From the NCBI GenBank assembly GCA_963738375.1, contig CAVTWL010000006.1, forward strand, positions 1,178,001 through 1,242,000: a stretch of 64,000 bases of DNA. The letters are read 5' to 3'. The DNA comes from Bog-159 sp963738375 (lineage in GTDB: Bacteria; Acidobacteriota; Terriglobia; Bryobacterales; Bryobacteraceae). The notes below the pieces were generated by a model that ran no database searches, was not told the DNA's origin, and worked only from the letters and a program-made list of their open reading frames with translations. The first letter of the stretch is position 1. Each line of letters begins with the position of its first letter. A program made the position numbers and the translations under genes. This document shows, piece by piece, positions 1 through 10,164 of the stretch.

Positions 1-505
1 ACAGATCGCTTGGGGGGCCGTCGCTGGCGATCGCCGCCATGCGTCCGAAGGACCGCAGCGGACCGGGAATTTCGACGTAGGCAGGCCCATCGGCGTTGGT
101 CTCCGGCGGCGCCGTAGTCCAGGTTGGCGCTGCGCCCGCTCCCTCCCCGCCGCGATCCATTTCGATATACCGCAACGCGCCGGCGCGGTCGCCCGCCAGC
201 AGCGACAACTCCGCCAGACGCCGGGCGACGGCCAAGCGCTGCTGTTTGAAAGCGGGCCCATCGAGCGTGCTCAGAAGCTTTCCGTAAGCTTCCCGGGCGC
301 CAGGGTCCGCGTGCTCGTCCAGGAAATCCGCGTACTCGGTGAGTGCGGCGATATCCCCAGGCGCACTCTGCGCCGCGTGTGCCAATAACGCACGCGCTTC
401 CGCGCCCTCCCCCGCTTCTTCCAGCTGCCTGGCTTTATCCAGGTTCTGCGACGCCTCAAGGCTAGAAACGAAAGCAAGAAGTACAACGATGGAGAGGGCC
501 TTCAT
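1..505 (-). CDS. Secreted TPR-like protein, 3' end beyond window
   Basis: Reading the minus strand from an ATG at 503-505 gives an open frame that stays open to the window edge (168 codons visible). It starts with a short signal peptide (MKALSIVVLLAFVSSLEA, likely cut before SQ). After that come alanine- and leucine-rich helical segments with TPR-like spacing, for example LDKARQLEEAGEGAEARALL and later AGDRAGALRYIE. The last visible part (PAYVEIPGPLRSFGRMA) looks like the start of a second domain. The function is unknown. TPR is inferred from the periodic A/L/G pattern only. Other frames here are shadows. Confidence 0.6.
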   Translation of the reverse strand, partial: MKALSIVVLLAFVSSLEASQNLDKARQLEEAGEGAEARALLAHAAQSAPGDIAALTEYADFLDEHADPGAREAYGKLLSTLDGPAFKQQRLAVARRLAELSLLAGDRAGALRYIEMDRGGEGAGAAPTWTTAPPETNADGPAYVEIPGPLRSFGRMAAIASDGPPSDL

Positions 506-615
506 GGTTGGTTCCCGTATCTGTGGTGTTACTTTACCATGTCCGGCACACCTGTGCTCGGCGGTAACACCTTAGAAACCAATCGAAGTATGTAAATTCA
601 CCAGGCCAACGGATT

Positions 616-2031
616 TTACTGGTGCCAGTGCATATCCCAGCCCAGATAGCGCAGCCCGGCTTCATGCACCACACCGGCGACCGACGAGAAATTCGCCGCC
701 ACGTGATGCTCGAAGCCGTTCAGGCAGATGTAGCGCAGCAAGTCCTGAAGCTTCGGAATCTTTACCACGCCCGCGCCGCCGAACGTCTCCAGTGGATCGC
801 TGGTGAATTCGCCTTCGCCCACGTAAGACCGCAGCCTGCCCGTGGTATCGTCGGTCGAAACGCGGCAGTAACTCATCGCGCCGGCTTTGACGCGGCCCAC
901 ACAAGTGCCGAAGGTGTTCGCCTTGCCCACCGTCCCCGCGATAATCTCCTGGAAGTCCATGCGCACATCGGCGAAGAAATGTTTCGGCAGGTTGCTGCAA
1001 TGGAAGCACACCGCCTTGTCCGGATCGTCGCCGTAATTGTTGTTCCAGTCGAGCAGCGCGCTGGGCGTGCCCGAAGCCATTTGCAGCGCATACATTCCGA
1101 CGACGCCGCAGATATCCACTTCGCACGCGCTCGGCAGCAGGTCGTTGCTCATCATGCTCATTACCGTGCAGGGCACGACGCCAAAGTATTCTTCGATCGC
1201 GGTCCAGCATTGCACCGCGCTCATCACCACTTCGGTTTCCTTCATCCACCCGTCGATCACAGCGCCCAGCTTGGCCATCTTCAGCAGGGCTTCGCCGGGG
1301 ATGCCCTGCGTCGAAACATAACTATTGATGGCCGCCAGTTTGGCCTGCGCGGCATCGTCGTTGTCTTTCATGCGGTGGATCCTGCCCAGGATCTCAGTCA
1401 GATCCACGGTTTCGATCGAAATGCCGTGCTGTTCCAGAATCTTCTCGCTGTAGCGCACCGTGTTGAAAGCCGCCGGGCGCGCGCCCAAGGCCCCAATGCG
1501 CACCCGCCGCAAGCCCTTGACCACCCGGCAGACGCCCGCGAACCAATCCAGATCTTTCTTGAACAGGTCGGAGTCCGGCGCCTCGGTGTGCCGCGACGTG
1601 ATGGAATACGGAATGCCGTACTGCTTCAGGTTGTTGCAGGCCGACATCTTCCCGCAGAAGCTATCGCGCCGGAACTTGATCCCCATCTTGGACGCTGAGT
1701 CGGGCGTGGCCTGAATCAAAACCGGGACATTCAGATCCGCCAGCCGCAGGGTATCCGCGATGGCGCGCTCCTCGCCAAAATTGGGCAGCGTGACGATCAC
1801 GCCGTCGATGCGGTCGCGGTTGGCGCGGAACAAATCGGCGCATTTGCGGGATTCCACGCGCGTTTCCACGGCCCCGTATTTGCTCTCTTCCGGAGTCAGG
1901 ATGACCGGCTCGATGCCCGCGGCCGTCAACGCCTTGATGATCTCCTCGCGCCCTTCTTTGGCCAGGTGGTCGGGAAAGAAGCCTCTGTTCCCGACGATAA
2001 CTCCCATCGTCATTGGTCGTGTCACGAACAC
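616..2031 (-). CDS. L-fucose/L-arabinose isomerase family protein
   Basis: A 471-residue protein of the FucI/AraI-like fold, which interconverts aldoses and ketoses using a divalent metal. The N-terminus (MGVIVGNRGFFPDHL) and a central ACEVDICG segment are typical of the FucI-like group in Acidobacteria and Firmicutes. The Glu of CEVD (about residue 304) and the Asp of LLDWNNNYGDD lie exactly 24 residues apart, the spacing of the metal ligands Glu337 and Asp361 in E. coli FucI. A late His (FEHHVA, about residue 443) could be the third ligand. The start could instead be the Met at 2013 or 2007. No sugar kinase or transporter sits next to it, so the substrate cannot be told. Confidence 0.8.
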   Translation of the reverse strand: MFVTRPMTMGVIVGNRGFFPDHLAKEGREEIIKALTAAGIEPVILTPEESKYGAVETRVESRKCADLFRANRDRIDGVIVTLPNFGEERAIADTLRLADLNVPVLIQATPDSASKMGIKFRRDSFCGKMSACNNLKQYGIPYSITSRHTEAPDSDLFKKDLDWFAGVCRVVKGLRRVRIGALGARPAAFNTVRYSEKILEQHGISIETVDLTEILGRIHRMKDNDDAAQAKLAAINSYVSTQGIPGEALLKMAKLGAVIDGWMKETEVVMSAVQCWTAIEEYFGVVPCTVMSMMSNDLLPSACEVDICGVVGMYALQMASGTPSALLDWNNNYGDDPDKAVCFHCSNLPKHFFADVRMDFQEIIAGTVGKANTFGTCVGRVKAGAMSYCRVSTDDTTGRLRSYVGEGEFTSDPLETFGGAGVVKIPKLQDLLRYICLNGFEHHVAANFSSVAGVVHEAGLRYLGWDMHWHQ

Positions 2032-2082
2032 AATCTAGCATGCGGCAATCCAGGGGGACGGCGGTGTATGCTGGCTTGATCT

Positions 2083-2601
2083 ATGGATTTTCCCGACCGC
2101 ATTTTTCTGGACTATTCCGCGCGCAAACTGCGGCAGGCCGCCGGCCGCATCGAAGATTGCCTCGCGCGTCTGACCGCCGATCAAATCTGGTCGCGCGGCG
2201 CGGAAAGCGAAAATGCGGCCGGCAATCTGGTTTTGCATCTCGCCGGGAATGTCCGGCAATGGATTGTATCGGGCGTGGGTGGCGCGCCCGATCAGCGCCG
2301 CCGGGATGAAGAATTCGCCGCCCGCGGCGGCGCCGCGGCCGCCGATTTATCCGCCCACCTGCGGGCCGCCGTCGATGAGGCAGCCGCGGTGATCGAAGCG
2401 TTAGCGGCCGATCGCCTCGCCGAGCCCATCATTGTTCAAAACTACAATGTAACCGTGCTCGAAGCCATCTATCACGTGGTCGAACACTTTTCCGGGCACG
2501 CCGGCCAGATTATCTTCGCGACAAAATTGTTAACGGGGGAAGACTTGGGTTTTCACCGCCACCTTCGCGCTACGGAAGCGCATGGCGCGACGACGCCTTG
2601 A
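2083..2601 (+). CDS. DinB family protein (DUF1572-like)
   Basis: A 172-residue four-helix-bundle protein divergent from the isomerase gene. It has the DUF1572/DinB pattern: an early LHLAGNVRQW segment supplying one His and a late YHVVEHFSGHAGQI segment supplying two more, which normally form a metal site. Members are DNA-damage-inducible proteins or thiol-dependent transferases, and most have no known reaction. The protein is full length for the family and uninterrupted. A second, different DinB protein lies at 13141-13617. Confidence 0.8.
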   Translation: MDFPDRIFLDYSARKLRQAAGRIEDCLARLTADQIWSRGAESENAAGNLVLHLAGNVRQWIVSGVGGAPDQRRRDEEFAARGGAAAADLSAHLRAAVDEAAAVIEALAADRLAEPIIVQNYNVTVLEAIYHVVEHFSGHAGQIIFATKLLTGEDLGFHRHLRATEAHGATTP

Positions 2602-2608
2602 AAGGCTG

Positions 2609-3085
2609 TCACTTCTTAAACAGCCGGTCGAACGCGTTGCGCGCCGCGTCCGGCGAACCGGGTGAATCCATCATCGGGCTTGGCGGAGGCGCCGCGGCGC
2701 TGCCGTCCCGGGCCACCGTCACGCGCGCCTGGAATAACGTGCATTCGTTAGCCTTGTCCTTCAGCGCAATGCGCACTGGGATCGGCTTCATGCATTGGAA
2801 TCGCGTGGACGATTCGAAGTGCGCGCACTGCTTGCAACAGTGCAGCTCCGCATTGCATTTCGGACAATTGCCATTCCAAGCGATCCCGCTCGGCAACTGC
2901 GTAGCGCAATTGAAACAGCGGGCCGCCGTTACCGGTTGTACCAGCCGCGGCAGCCGTGGACCGGTAATGTCGATGGACGGCTTCGGCCCTTGTGGCTTGG
3001 GCCGGTCGTCACCGCGGCGTTCTCTGAAATCCGACCGATCCGAGTCCCGATAACCCGGTGTTCTGTACTTTCGATCGCTGTCCAT
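2609..3085 (-). CDS. Cysteine-rich zinc-ribbon hypothetical protein
   Basis: I chose the internal ATG at 3085, giving 158 residues (MDSDRKYRTPGYRDSDRS). A longer in-frame start at 3190 adds a poorly conserved-looking stretch. The first 50 residues are charged and disordered. The middle carries a dense Cys cluster: CFNC, then CPKC, then HCCKQCAHF and a final FQC, which should bind one or two zinc ions. The C-terminus is proline-rich and ends in NAFDRLFKK. No catalytic motif is visible; a structural or RNA/protein-binding role is only a guess. It ends 7 bp from the end of the convergent DinB gene. Confidence 0.6.
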   Translation of the reverse strand: MDSDRKYRTPGYRDSDRSDFRERRGDDRPKPQGPKPSIDITGPRLPRLVQPVTAARCFNCATQLPSGIAWNGNCPKCNAELHCCKQCAHFESSTRFQCMKPIPVRIALKDKANECTLFQARVTVARDGSAAAPPPSPMMDSPGSPDAARNAFDRLFKK

Positions 3086-3385
3086 GGGGAAGTTGAATAC
3101 TCCAAAAATCGCAGGGGGAACTAGTCTGTTAACAAAAACATCGAAGCCAGAAAGCGCCCGCGCCATCGCGCTTTGCCGATCCATCACCACGTCTGTGCGG
3201 CAGTTCAGGCCACCGTTGGAGACGCCGGACTATCGGAAGGGGGTTAGTGGAATGGGCCGAACGCTCAGTACCATCCCGGTCAGGGAACCGGGTAGCACTG
3301 CAAATCTATATTTACCACAACTGATTCTCTTTTGCACGTCAATTCCACTATTTGCATGTTAACGCACCCGCCCCACCCCACGCGT

Positions 3386-4285
3386 TTAACCCAGCATCCG
3401 CGTCCAGTCGATTCCCGCCGCCATCCTTTTCCCGCATTCGACCAGTGCCGGGATCGCCGCGGTATCCGCTTCGTCGATATCCGAGGGCAGCTTCAGATTG
3501 AAGTCCCTCATGATCCCCGGCCACTGCCGGTTGACGGCATCGCCCGCCCAATCCGCCGAACTGTCCACCAGGGTGCTGGCCGCCCAACCGATGGTCTTCA
3601 GCAAACCGCTGGGCGGATTTCCGGACGCCGGATAATAGCCCGTTCCGAGCGCCACCACCCGCGTATTCGCCGGTTGGAAAATGTCGTAGTCGAAGGCCTC
3701 CACGCAAGCCTGATAAACCGGATTGGCGGTGCCTCCCGCTCCTCCATCGAAAAAGTAGGTCGTCTTGCCCATCAAGTCGTCGATTTGCCAGTGGTCGAAA
3801 TACGTCGGCGCGCACGCCGATGCCACCGCCGCATCGATCAGACGCACCGTGCCCGTACTCCTGTCGTTGACCTCATTATCCTTCACGAAAAACCAATTGT
3901 GCCCGTCCATCGCGGTCGCCGAAATCATCACCCGGATCGGCGCGTCGTTGATCGTCCACGCCGCCGCCGCCCCAAATACGCTGACTAATACATCGTGCAA
4001 ATGATGCGGGTCGTACATGAATCCGCGCGCCATCCGCTTGGCGTCCGCCGCCAGTCCCGTCGGCGTGAAAATTTCCTTGGAGCGCTGGGTGTACACTCTC
4101 AAGAGTTCGCTCGCCGGAACTCCCGCCGCCACCGCCGCCGTCAATAACGCGCCGGTCGACGTTCCCGCGCACAGGTCCACGTGATCGCGCGTCAGGCCTC
4201 CCATCTGTTCTTCCAGTTTCATCAAACAGCAGCACGGAATAATTCCCCGAATTCCGCCGCCTCGGATCGATAAGATATGCGTCAT
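3386..4285 (-). CDS. Patatin-like phospholipase
   Basis: A 299-residue patatin-domain protein, a lipid acyl hydrolase with a Ser-Asp dyad. All three signature elements are visible: the oxyanion-hole loop GGGIRG (residues 9-14), the nucleophile elbow GTSTG (Ser43) and DGG (Asp181 in FFDGGAGG). There is no signal peptide or membrane segment, so it is probably cytoplasmic, although some relatives are secreted by other routes. It is divergent from the DUF721-gatCA cluster with about 135 bp between. The reading frame is intact. Confidence 0.88.
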   Translation of the reverse strand: MTHILSIRGGGIRGIIPCCCLMKLEEQMGGLTRDHVDLCAGTSTGALLTAAVAAGVPASELLRVYTQRSKEIFTPTGLAADAKRMARGFMYDPHHLHDVLVSVFGAAAAWTINDAPIRVMISATAMDGHNWFFVKDNEVNDRSTGTVRLIDAAVASACAPTYFDHWQIDDLMGKTTYFFDGGAGGTANPVYQACVEAFDYDIFQPANTRVVALGTGYYPASGNPPSGLLKTIGWAASTLVDSSADWAGDAVNRQWPGIMRDFNLKLPSDIDEADTAAIPALVECGKRMAAGIDWTRMLG

Positions 4286-4421
4286 CCTGGCGCCAACCTA
4301 GCACGCAGGTCCGCCCCCACCCCCAAGACTTTACGCACTGTTTCTTTATTTTCATCAGCATGGGCCGCTTCATAAGATCGTCACCGTTTGTGTGAGCCCC
4401 CCCTTGTCCCCATGCGCTACA

Positions 4422-4838
4422 ATGATTCGGGTCGATCCACAAACCATGCAACGCGCCAGCACATTCATGGGCCAGCTCCCCGGTCCGATCGATATCGACG
4501 GACTGGTGCGCGCCGCTTGGCCTTTGGCCGTCGGCAAGAAGATCGCCCTGAAGACGCGTCCCGCCCGCATGGTCCGCGATCGCCTCATCGTGGAAGTGGA
4601 AGACATGGTCTGGCAGAAGCAATTGTTTGCGCTATCCAAGCAGATCCTCACCAACCTGACCCGCCACTTGGGCGAAGGCCTGGTGGGGGACCTGGAATTC
4701 CGCGTGATGCCGCTGCGCCGCGATGTCCAGCGCGCCGCAGCCGCGCAAGGCGCGCGCCTGTTCGACGATGCCGACGATATCGCCGATCCCGTCATGCGCA
4801 ACATGTATAAGATGGCCCGTAGGAAGGCCCTTGCTTGA
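4422..4838 (+). CDS. DUF721 (DciA-like) protein
   Basis: A 138-residue protein with the DUF721 fold: an N-terminal helix ending in WPLAVGKKIALKTRP, then DRLIVEVEDMVWQKQL, matching the conserved W..vvG..ia.hs.p..l....l.v.v.s..W...l pattern. DUF721 proteins include DciA, the ancestral loader of the replicative helicase; a dnaB gene is present at 34.8-36.1 kb. The ATG at 4422 fits the family better than the earlier in-frame ATG at 4392. Its stop overlaps the TTG start of gatC, so the two are probably translated together. Confidence 0.7.
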   Translation: MIRVDPQTMQRASTFMGQLPGPIDIDGLVRAAWPLAVGKKIALKTRPARMVRDRLIVEVEDMVWQKQLFALSKQILTNLTRHLGEGLVGDLEFRVMPLRRDVQRAAAAQGARLFDDADDIADPVMRNMYKMARRKALA

Positions 4839-5134
4839 GGATCACCGAAAAGGAAGTCCGCTACGTCGCCGAACTGGCTAACTTGAATCTCTCCGACGTT
4901 GAAGTCCACAAATTCCAGTCCGATCTCGACGAAATCCTGGCCCATGTCGAACGCCTGAACGAAGTCGACACGACAGGCATCGAGCCCATGACCCAGGTTC
5001 TCTACGAAGCCGAAGGCGCCTCTACCTGGCGCCCCGATCGCGAACGTCCCCCGCTCGGAACCGAGGCCGCTTTGGCCAATGCCCCCGCATCCGGCGCCGG
5101 TTATTTCAAGGTGCCCAGGGTCATCGAACGTTGA
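4835..5134 (+). CDS. gatC: Asp-tRNA(Asn)/Glu-tRNA(Gln) amidotransferase subunit C
   Basis: A 99-residue GatC, the small belt subunit that stabilises GatA against GatB in tRNA-dependent amidation. It shows the family motifs VRYVAELANLNLSD near the N-terminus, the central IEPMTQV and a C-terminal FKVPRVIE. The start is a TTG at 4835 inside the TTGA overlap with DUF721. Its own stop overlaps the gatA start in the same way. gatB is not in the window. Confidence 0.93.
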   Translation: MRITEKEVRYVAELANLNLSDVEVHKFQSDLDEILAHVERLNEVDTTGIEPMTQVLYEAEGASTWRPDRERPPLGTEAALANAPASGAGYFKVPRVIER

Positions 5135-6579
5135 CCATGGAAATCCCTTCGCTCACCATCGCCCAGGTGCGGGCCGGTCTGTTGACGCGCCAATTCAGCG
5201 CCGTCGAACTGGCTCAGGAAGCCCTGCAATTCGCGGAAGCGCAAAACCCCATCACCAACGCGTACCTCCACTTCTCCCCGGAACGCGCCCTCGCCGCCGC
5301 CTCCTCCGTTGACCAAAAAATAGCCCGCGGCGACGACCCCGGCCCTCTGGCCGGAGTGCCCATCGCCGTCAAGGACGTCATCGTCACCAAAGGCGTCCGC
5401 ACGACCTGCGGCTCCAAGCTCCTGGCCTCATACATTCCGCCCTACGACGCCACCGCCATCACCCGCCTCGAAGGAGCCGGGGGCATTATCCTCGGCAAAA
5501 CCAATTGCGACGAGTTCGCCATGGGGTCCTCCAACGAAAACTCCGCCTTCGGGCCGGTGCGGAATCCGCTGGCGCTCGACCGCGTTCCCGGCGGTTCCAG
5601 CGGCGGTTCCGCCGCGGCTGTCGCCCAGGGCACTGCTGTCCTGGCGTTCGGCTCCGATACCGGCGGCTCCATCCGCCAGCCCGCATCCTTCTGCGGCGTG
5701 GTCGGCGTCACCCCCACCTACGGCCGTGTTTCCCGTTACGGTCTCACCGCTTTCGCCAGCTCGCTCGACCACATCGGACCGTTGGCCCGCAACGTCGCCG
5801 ACGCCGCCACCCTCCTCCAGGCCATCGCCGGCCGCGACCCTCAAGACGCCACCTCCGCCGATCTCCCGGTGCCGGATTACACACAATCCATCGCCGCCGG
5901 CGTGAAAGGCCTGAAGCTCGGACTGCCCCGCGAGTATCTAAAGGATTTGACCAGCGAAACCGCGGACATCATCGCAGCAGGCGTCGATACCCTCCGCCGT
6001 CTCGGTTGCGATGTGCGCGAAATCGCTTTGCCCGCGACCGAATACGCCATCGCCTGCTACTACATCATCGCGACCGCCGAGGCCAGTTCCAATCTTGGCG
6101 CGCTACGATGGCGTGCGCTACACCACTCGCTCACACGCGCCCGCTACCTTGACCGACATGTATCGCCAGACGCGCGGCGAAGGCTTCGGCGCCGAGTGCA
6201 AGCGCCGCATCATGCTCGGCACCTACGTGCTGAGCGCCGGCTATTACGACGCTTATTATCTGAAGGCGCAGAAAGTCCGCGCCCTGATCGCCCGCGATTT
6301 CGCGCGCGCTTTCGCCGAAGTGGATGCCATCGTGGCTCCCGTATCGCCCTTTCCCGGCGTTCAAGCTGGGCGAGAAGATCGACGATCCGCTGGCCATGTA
6401 TCTTTCGGATATTTACACCATTACCGGCTCGTTGGCCGGCATTCCGTGCATGAGCGTGCCGTGCGGCACTACGGCCGAAGGCTTGCCGCGTAGGAATGCA
6501 GATTCTAACCAAGCATTTCGACGAAACCGACCATGTTCCGTCTGGCTGACGGCTTTCGAGCGCGCCGGAGCGAATTGAC
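5131..6579 (+). CDS. gatA: Asp-tRNA(Asn)/Glu-tRNA(Gln) amidotransferase subunit A (frameshifted)
   Basis: GatA is the glutaminase/amidase subunit that makes ammonia for transamidation. The N-terminal 300 residues are intact, with the amidase signature: catalytic Lys in PIAVKDVI, the Gly/Ser-rich PGGSSGGSAAAVA and the nucleophile loop GSDTGGSIRQPA. After about 6105 the sense moves to another frame (MYRQTRGEGFGAECKRRIM), at about 6357 to a third (FKLGEKIDDPLAMYLSD), and two more single-base shifts near 6490 and 6530 are needed to read the end (VGMQILTKHF, then AFERAGAN). The reconstructed length of about 480 residues is normal. Each shift fits one inserted base, so this essential gene is probably intact in the organism. 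Start is TTG 5131 or ATG 5137. Confidence 0.88.
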
Positions 6580-6605
6580 CGACAAACTGAGAACGGAGAT
6601 CGAAT

Positions 6606-7218
<613 letters not shown>

Positions 7219-7220
7219 GT

Positions 7221-9029
7221 TCAGCGCAGGAAAATTACGAACGTATCGGCGCGAATGCCCGGCTCGCGGTCGCTATATAACGCGAGCCGCTTGGCATCCC
7301 CGGCGCATCCCAGGCAAGCCACCGCGCACGGCCGCCCCGCCACAGGCGCCGCATATCGCGCCGATACATTCTGAACTCCGGTGTGCGCGAACCGGACCTC
7401 CGGCCGCCGTTCCCGTAACAGCGCCTGGAGCGGGTACTCCAGTTGGAAGTCCGCGATATCGATTCCCACCACGCCACACTGCGATTTCGCCAACAAGTCC
7501 ACGGTCTGGCGGTAGGCCGCCTCATTGTTCCACTGCGTCATGTCCGCGAAATACTGCCTGTCGCGCGGCGTATCGAGCACGCTGCGTGGACCCCGCAGCG
7601 GCCGGACCCAATTTTCCAGCGCCGGCAGCCGCGCATTGCCGATCAAGAACAGACATATCGCCGCCGCAAACCATCGCCGCCATTCGCCGATAACTCCCAC
7701 CAGTGGTGCGCTCGCCACCAATAATGGAAGCACCAGCCGCGCCGAAAAAGGCTGCCACTTCAGATACGCGCAGAAGGCCAAGAAGCCACACACCAGCGCT
7801 GCCAGATAAACCAACCGCCCGCGCTCCCGTCGCCCGCGCGCCCCCAGTGCCACCGCCACAACCAGCAGGATCGCCACCTGCCATCGGTTCGGAACATTCG
7901 CCTCGTGATTGGCATTGCGCGGAGGGGTGAACACCGCCCCGTGCCATGTCGTCGCCGGATCGTCCGGGTCAATCCCCATCCAGCGGTGCGCGCCCACCAC
8001 CAACCGAAATACCCCTTCGTTCCAACTCTGGGAGCGCGCGCCCAACTGCTCGGACCCGTTCCGCAATACATTCGATACCGTCGCCTTCCACCCCATCGCC
8101 GCGTTGCGCCAGCGAAAAACGCCGTCGCCCTGCGCCGAATCGAATCCCATCGGCGATCCGCTTAGACCGTAGTTCCGCGCATACTGCGGCAGGTTGATCG
8201 CGACGCTTACCGACAGCGCCACCAATCCTCCGACAGCCAGCCGCCGCCACTTCTCCCGCCTACCGCGCGCCACAAGAACCGCCGCCAACAGCCAGGGCGC
8301 GAAAAGATAAGCGGTAGCTTTCGTCAGCAGCGCCAGGCCCAGAGCCGCACCCATCGCGAGCGCCTCCCCAACGCGTAGCGACGCCGCGTATGACAGCGCA
8401 AAGTAAATCGCCGCCATCATCCACATCGCCATCCAGTAATCGTTCTTCGCCCCCGAACTCGCCAGAATCCCCGCCGGAATCGTCGCGCAAAATAGCGCCG
8501 CAACCGCCTGTCCGCGCCGCCCCGAGCCTAAGAGCCGCGCTACCCCCGCCACCGCCGCCAGCGAGCCCACCGACGCAAACCATTGGACCAGGTTAGTCAG
8601 GCGGTCGCCGCCCGAAAGCACGTAAAGATGCAGCATCGCGTATTCCGCGAAGGGCTGCAGCATGATTTGGTTGAAATACGGGGTAGGGAAGAACCGCACG
8701 CTCCCCTGTTCGGCCCAATACACCACGCGCGGCAAATGATACGCCAATGCATCCGCGCTATTCGGTGCGCTGAACGCCGCCGTCACTCCAGTCAGCGCCA
8801 ACACCGCCAGCGTCCCGCCCGCGGCAATCAGCACCAGCGGGTCGCGCGTCAGCCGCCATCGAAACCCGTCCCGCCGCTTCCACGCGGCGAACACTATACC
8901 CGCCAGCACCCCGGCCCAGCAAATCGCCAACGGCCCCCGTCCGATGGCATCGATGGCGCCCAGCCCTTCCGTGATCGCCACCAGTGCAATGCCAAACAGC
9001 ACCAGCCCGCGCATCGCCGAATCGCCCAT
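7221..9029 (-). CDS. Multi-pass membrane glycosyltransferase-like protein (PMT/GT39-like)
   Basis: A 602-residue integral membrane protein with about ten hydrophobic segments. The first loop after the second helix holds SADALAYHLPRVVYWAEQGSVRF, resembling the acidic first loop of PMT/ArnT-type glycosyltransferases that take sugars from a polyprenyl-phosphate carrier. The C-terminal 110 residues form a soluble, presumably periplasmic tail. The start may be Met6 (MRGLVLFG). It converges on the sod gene with only 2 bp between, and the frame is intact. The substrate is unknown. A second such protein is at 42971-44515. Confidence 0.6.
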   Translation of the reverse strand: MGDSAMRGLVLFGIALVAITEGLGAIDAIGRGPLAICWAGVLAGIVFAAWKRRDGFRWRLTRDPLVLIAAGGTLAVLALTGVTAAFSAPNSADALAYHLPRVVYWAEQGSVRFFPTPYFNQIMLQPFAEYAMLHLYVLSGGDRLTNLVQWFASVGSLAAVAGVARLLGSGRRGQAVAALFCATIPAGILASSGAKNDYWMAMWMMAAIYFALSYAASLRVGEALAMGAALGLALLTKATAYLFAPWLLAAVLVARGRREKWRRLAVGGLVALSVSVAINLPQYARNYGLSGSPMGFDSAQGDGVFRWRNAAMGWKATVSNVLRNGSEQLGARSQSWNEGVFRLVVGAHRWMGIDPDDPATTWHGAVFTPPRNANHEANVPNRWQVAILLVVAVALGARGRRERGRLVYLAALVCGFLAFCAYLKWQPFSARLVLPLLVASAPLVGVIGEWRRWFAAAICLFLIGNARLPALENWVRPLRGPRSVLDTPRDRQYFADMTQWNNEAAYRQTVDLLAKSQCGVVGIDIADFQLEYPLQALLRERRPEVRFAHTGVQNVSARYAAPVAGRPCAVACLGCAGDAKRLALYSDREPGIRADTFVIFLR

Positions 9030-9459
9030 CTCCCGACTCTAGCAAGGGTTTGAATATGTTTCTATTTACATAGCAGTACCAAGCAAATCCGCATTAACAC
9101 AAACCGTCCGCTCAGTTTGCCAATACGCGAAAATGCAAAGCATAGTTATGCAAACCAGCCGAAAACTAAACCGTCCCGGCCGCCGTCTTCTTCCGGTCCC
9201 CGGATCACGGCTTCTGACCCAACCCTGTATGCCGGCAAAATCGTCTTCGATGTAGGCCATCTTCCAGCCAACGAGGGAATCGACGCTGGCTTGCGCCGCG
9301 AGTTCGTGGTTTACCTGCTGAGCCACAATCGCCCGATGGCGGAGATCCCCGCTCCCACCCGCAAACCCATGGCCGATGAGTTCCGCCTGGGGTTTGACGG
9401 CACGACCGTCCAACCCGTCTCGCGGCGCGGCTGGAAGCCGTTCTGTCAAGTGGGCCGGC
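9030..9459. other. Gap without an assignable gene
   Basis: The first 140 bp are AT-richer than the surroundings and probably hold the promoter of the membrane glycosyltransferase gene. From about 9210 to 9480 the plus strand is open with a strong G/C bias at third codon positions (segment YAGKIVFDVGHLPANEGID onward). That bias looks coding, but I recognise no family and see no start or ribosome site. It may be a fragment of a decayed gene. The minus-strand frame over the same stretch lacks this bias. Confidence 0.3.
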
Positions 9460-10160
9460 CTACTTCGTCTCTCGCGGAGAATATTTGTCCAGGGACGAAA
9501 TCAGCCGGCGCGCGCCCGCCGGAGGCTTCAGCCCGCTGTTCAAAATCTGCTTGTTCTCCCAACGCTGCCCGTACAACTCCGCGTTCACGTCGATGTCGTT
9601 GCGCAGCGTCGAGCCGTCCAGCGAAACCCCCGCGAACACACCGTGCGACCGCGACCAAGACAGGATCTCGGCCGTCATCAGAGCATCGGTCTGCGCCGTC
9701 GCATCGCGGCCCACCGGACCCGCCGCCACCGAAGCCTCCCCCCCAGGGTGAACTTGGTGGTCAAGAGCCGCTTCATGCCGCGCTCGTTCATTACCAGCAG
9801 CACCAGGTCGGTCGACGATACCCCGATCTGGAACCCAACGCTTCCGCCCTCGATCCGCACCGCGCCCGGCGCGCCCCAGCCCGTGCCGCCCGCCATCCGG
9901 CAAACCGCGAAACCACGGCCGTACTTCGCCGCCACCACGAACCCGCCCTTCTTCAATCCCGGCACCAGAATCACGCAATGGCTCTTATTGAGCAAGTCTT
10001 GCGGGATCGACTTATCGGGCGTCCCCATCACTTCGTTGAACAACGCCGCGGCATCGTCCAGCCGCTCTAGGGTCTTCGGTTCTTCGGCGGCCCGCAGCGT
10101 TCCGCACAGCATCATCGAACTCAGCCCCGCCACGGATACAGCCAGTTTAAACATTCGCAT
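9460..10160 (-). CDS. SYLF (Ysc84-like) lipid-binding domain protein, one frameshift
   Basis: The protein starts with a signal peptide (MRMFKLAVSVAGLSSMMLCGTLRAAE) and continues through the SYLF/DUF500 core: SHCVILVPGLKKGGFVVAAK, GRGFAVCR and VGFQIGVSSTDLVLLVMN. At a run of seven C (9738-9744) the frame shifts. The remaining domain then reads GGEASVAAGPVGRDA and SWSRSHGVFAGVSLDG, ending at 9460. The reconstructed product is about 233 residues, normal for bacterial SYLF proteins, which are periplasmic and bind phosphoinositides or other lipids. One missing C in the run would restore the gene. Confidence 0.85.
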
Positions 10161-10164
10161 TTAT

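Noticed and set aside
622..1698. Long plus-strand open frame of 358 codons
   Set aside because: It is antisense to the isomerase gene, rich in His, Arg and Ala in a way typical of shadow frames in high-GC DNA, and has no recognisable domain.
5131..6579. Reading gatA as a true pseudogene
   Set aside because: The enzyme is needed when Asn- or Gln-tRNA synthetase is absent, all catalytic parts are conserved past each shift, and neighbouring essential genes show the same kind of damage.
9117..10070. Plus-strand open frame of 317 codons
   Set aside because: Most of it is antisense to the SYLF gene. Only the first part, before 9480, was kept as an uncertain gap note.
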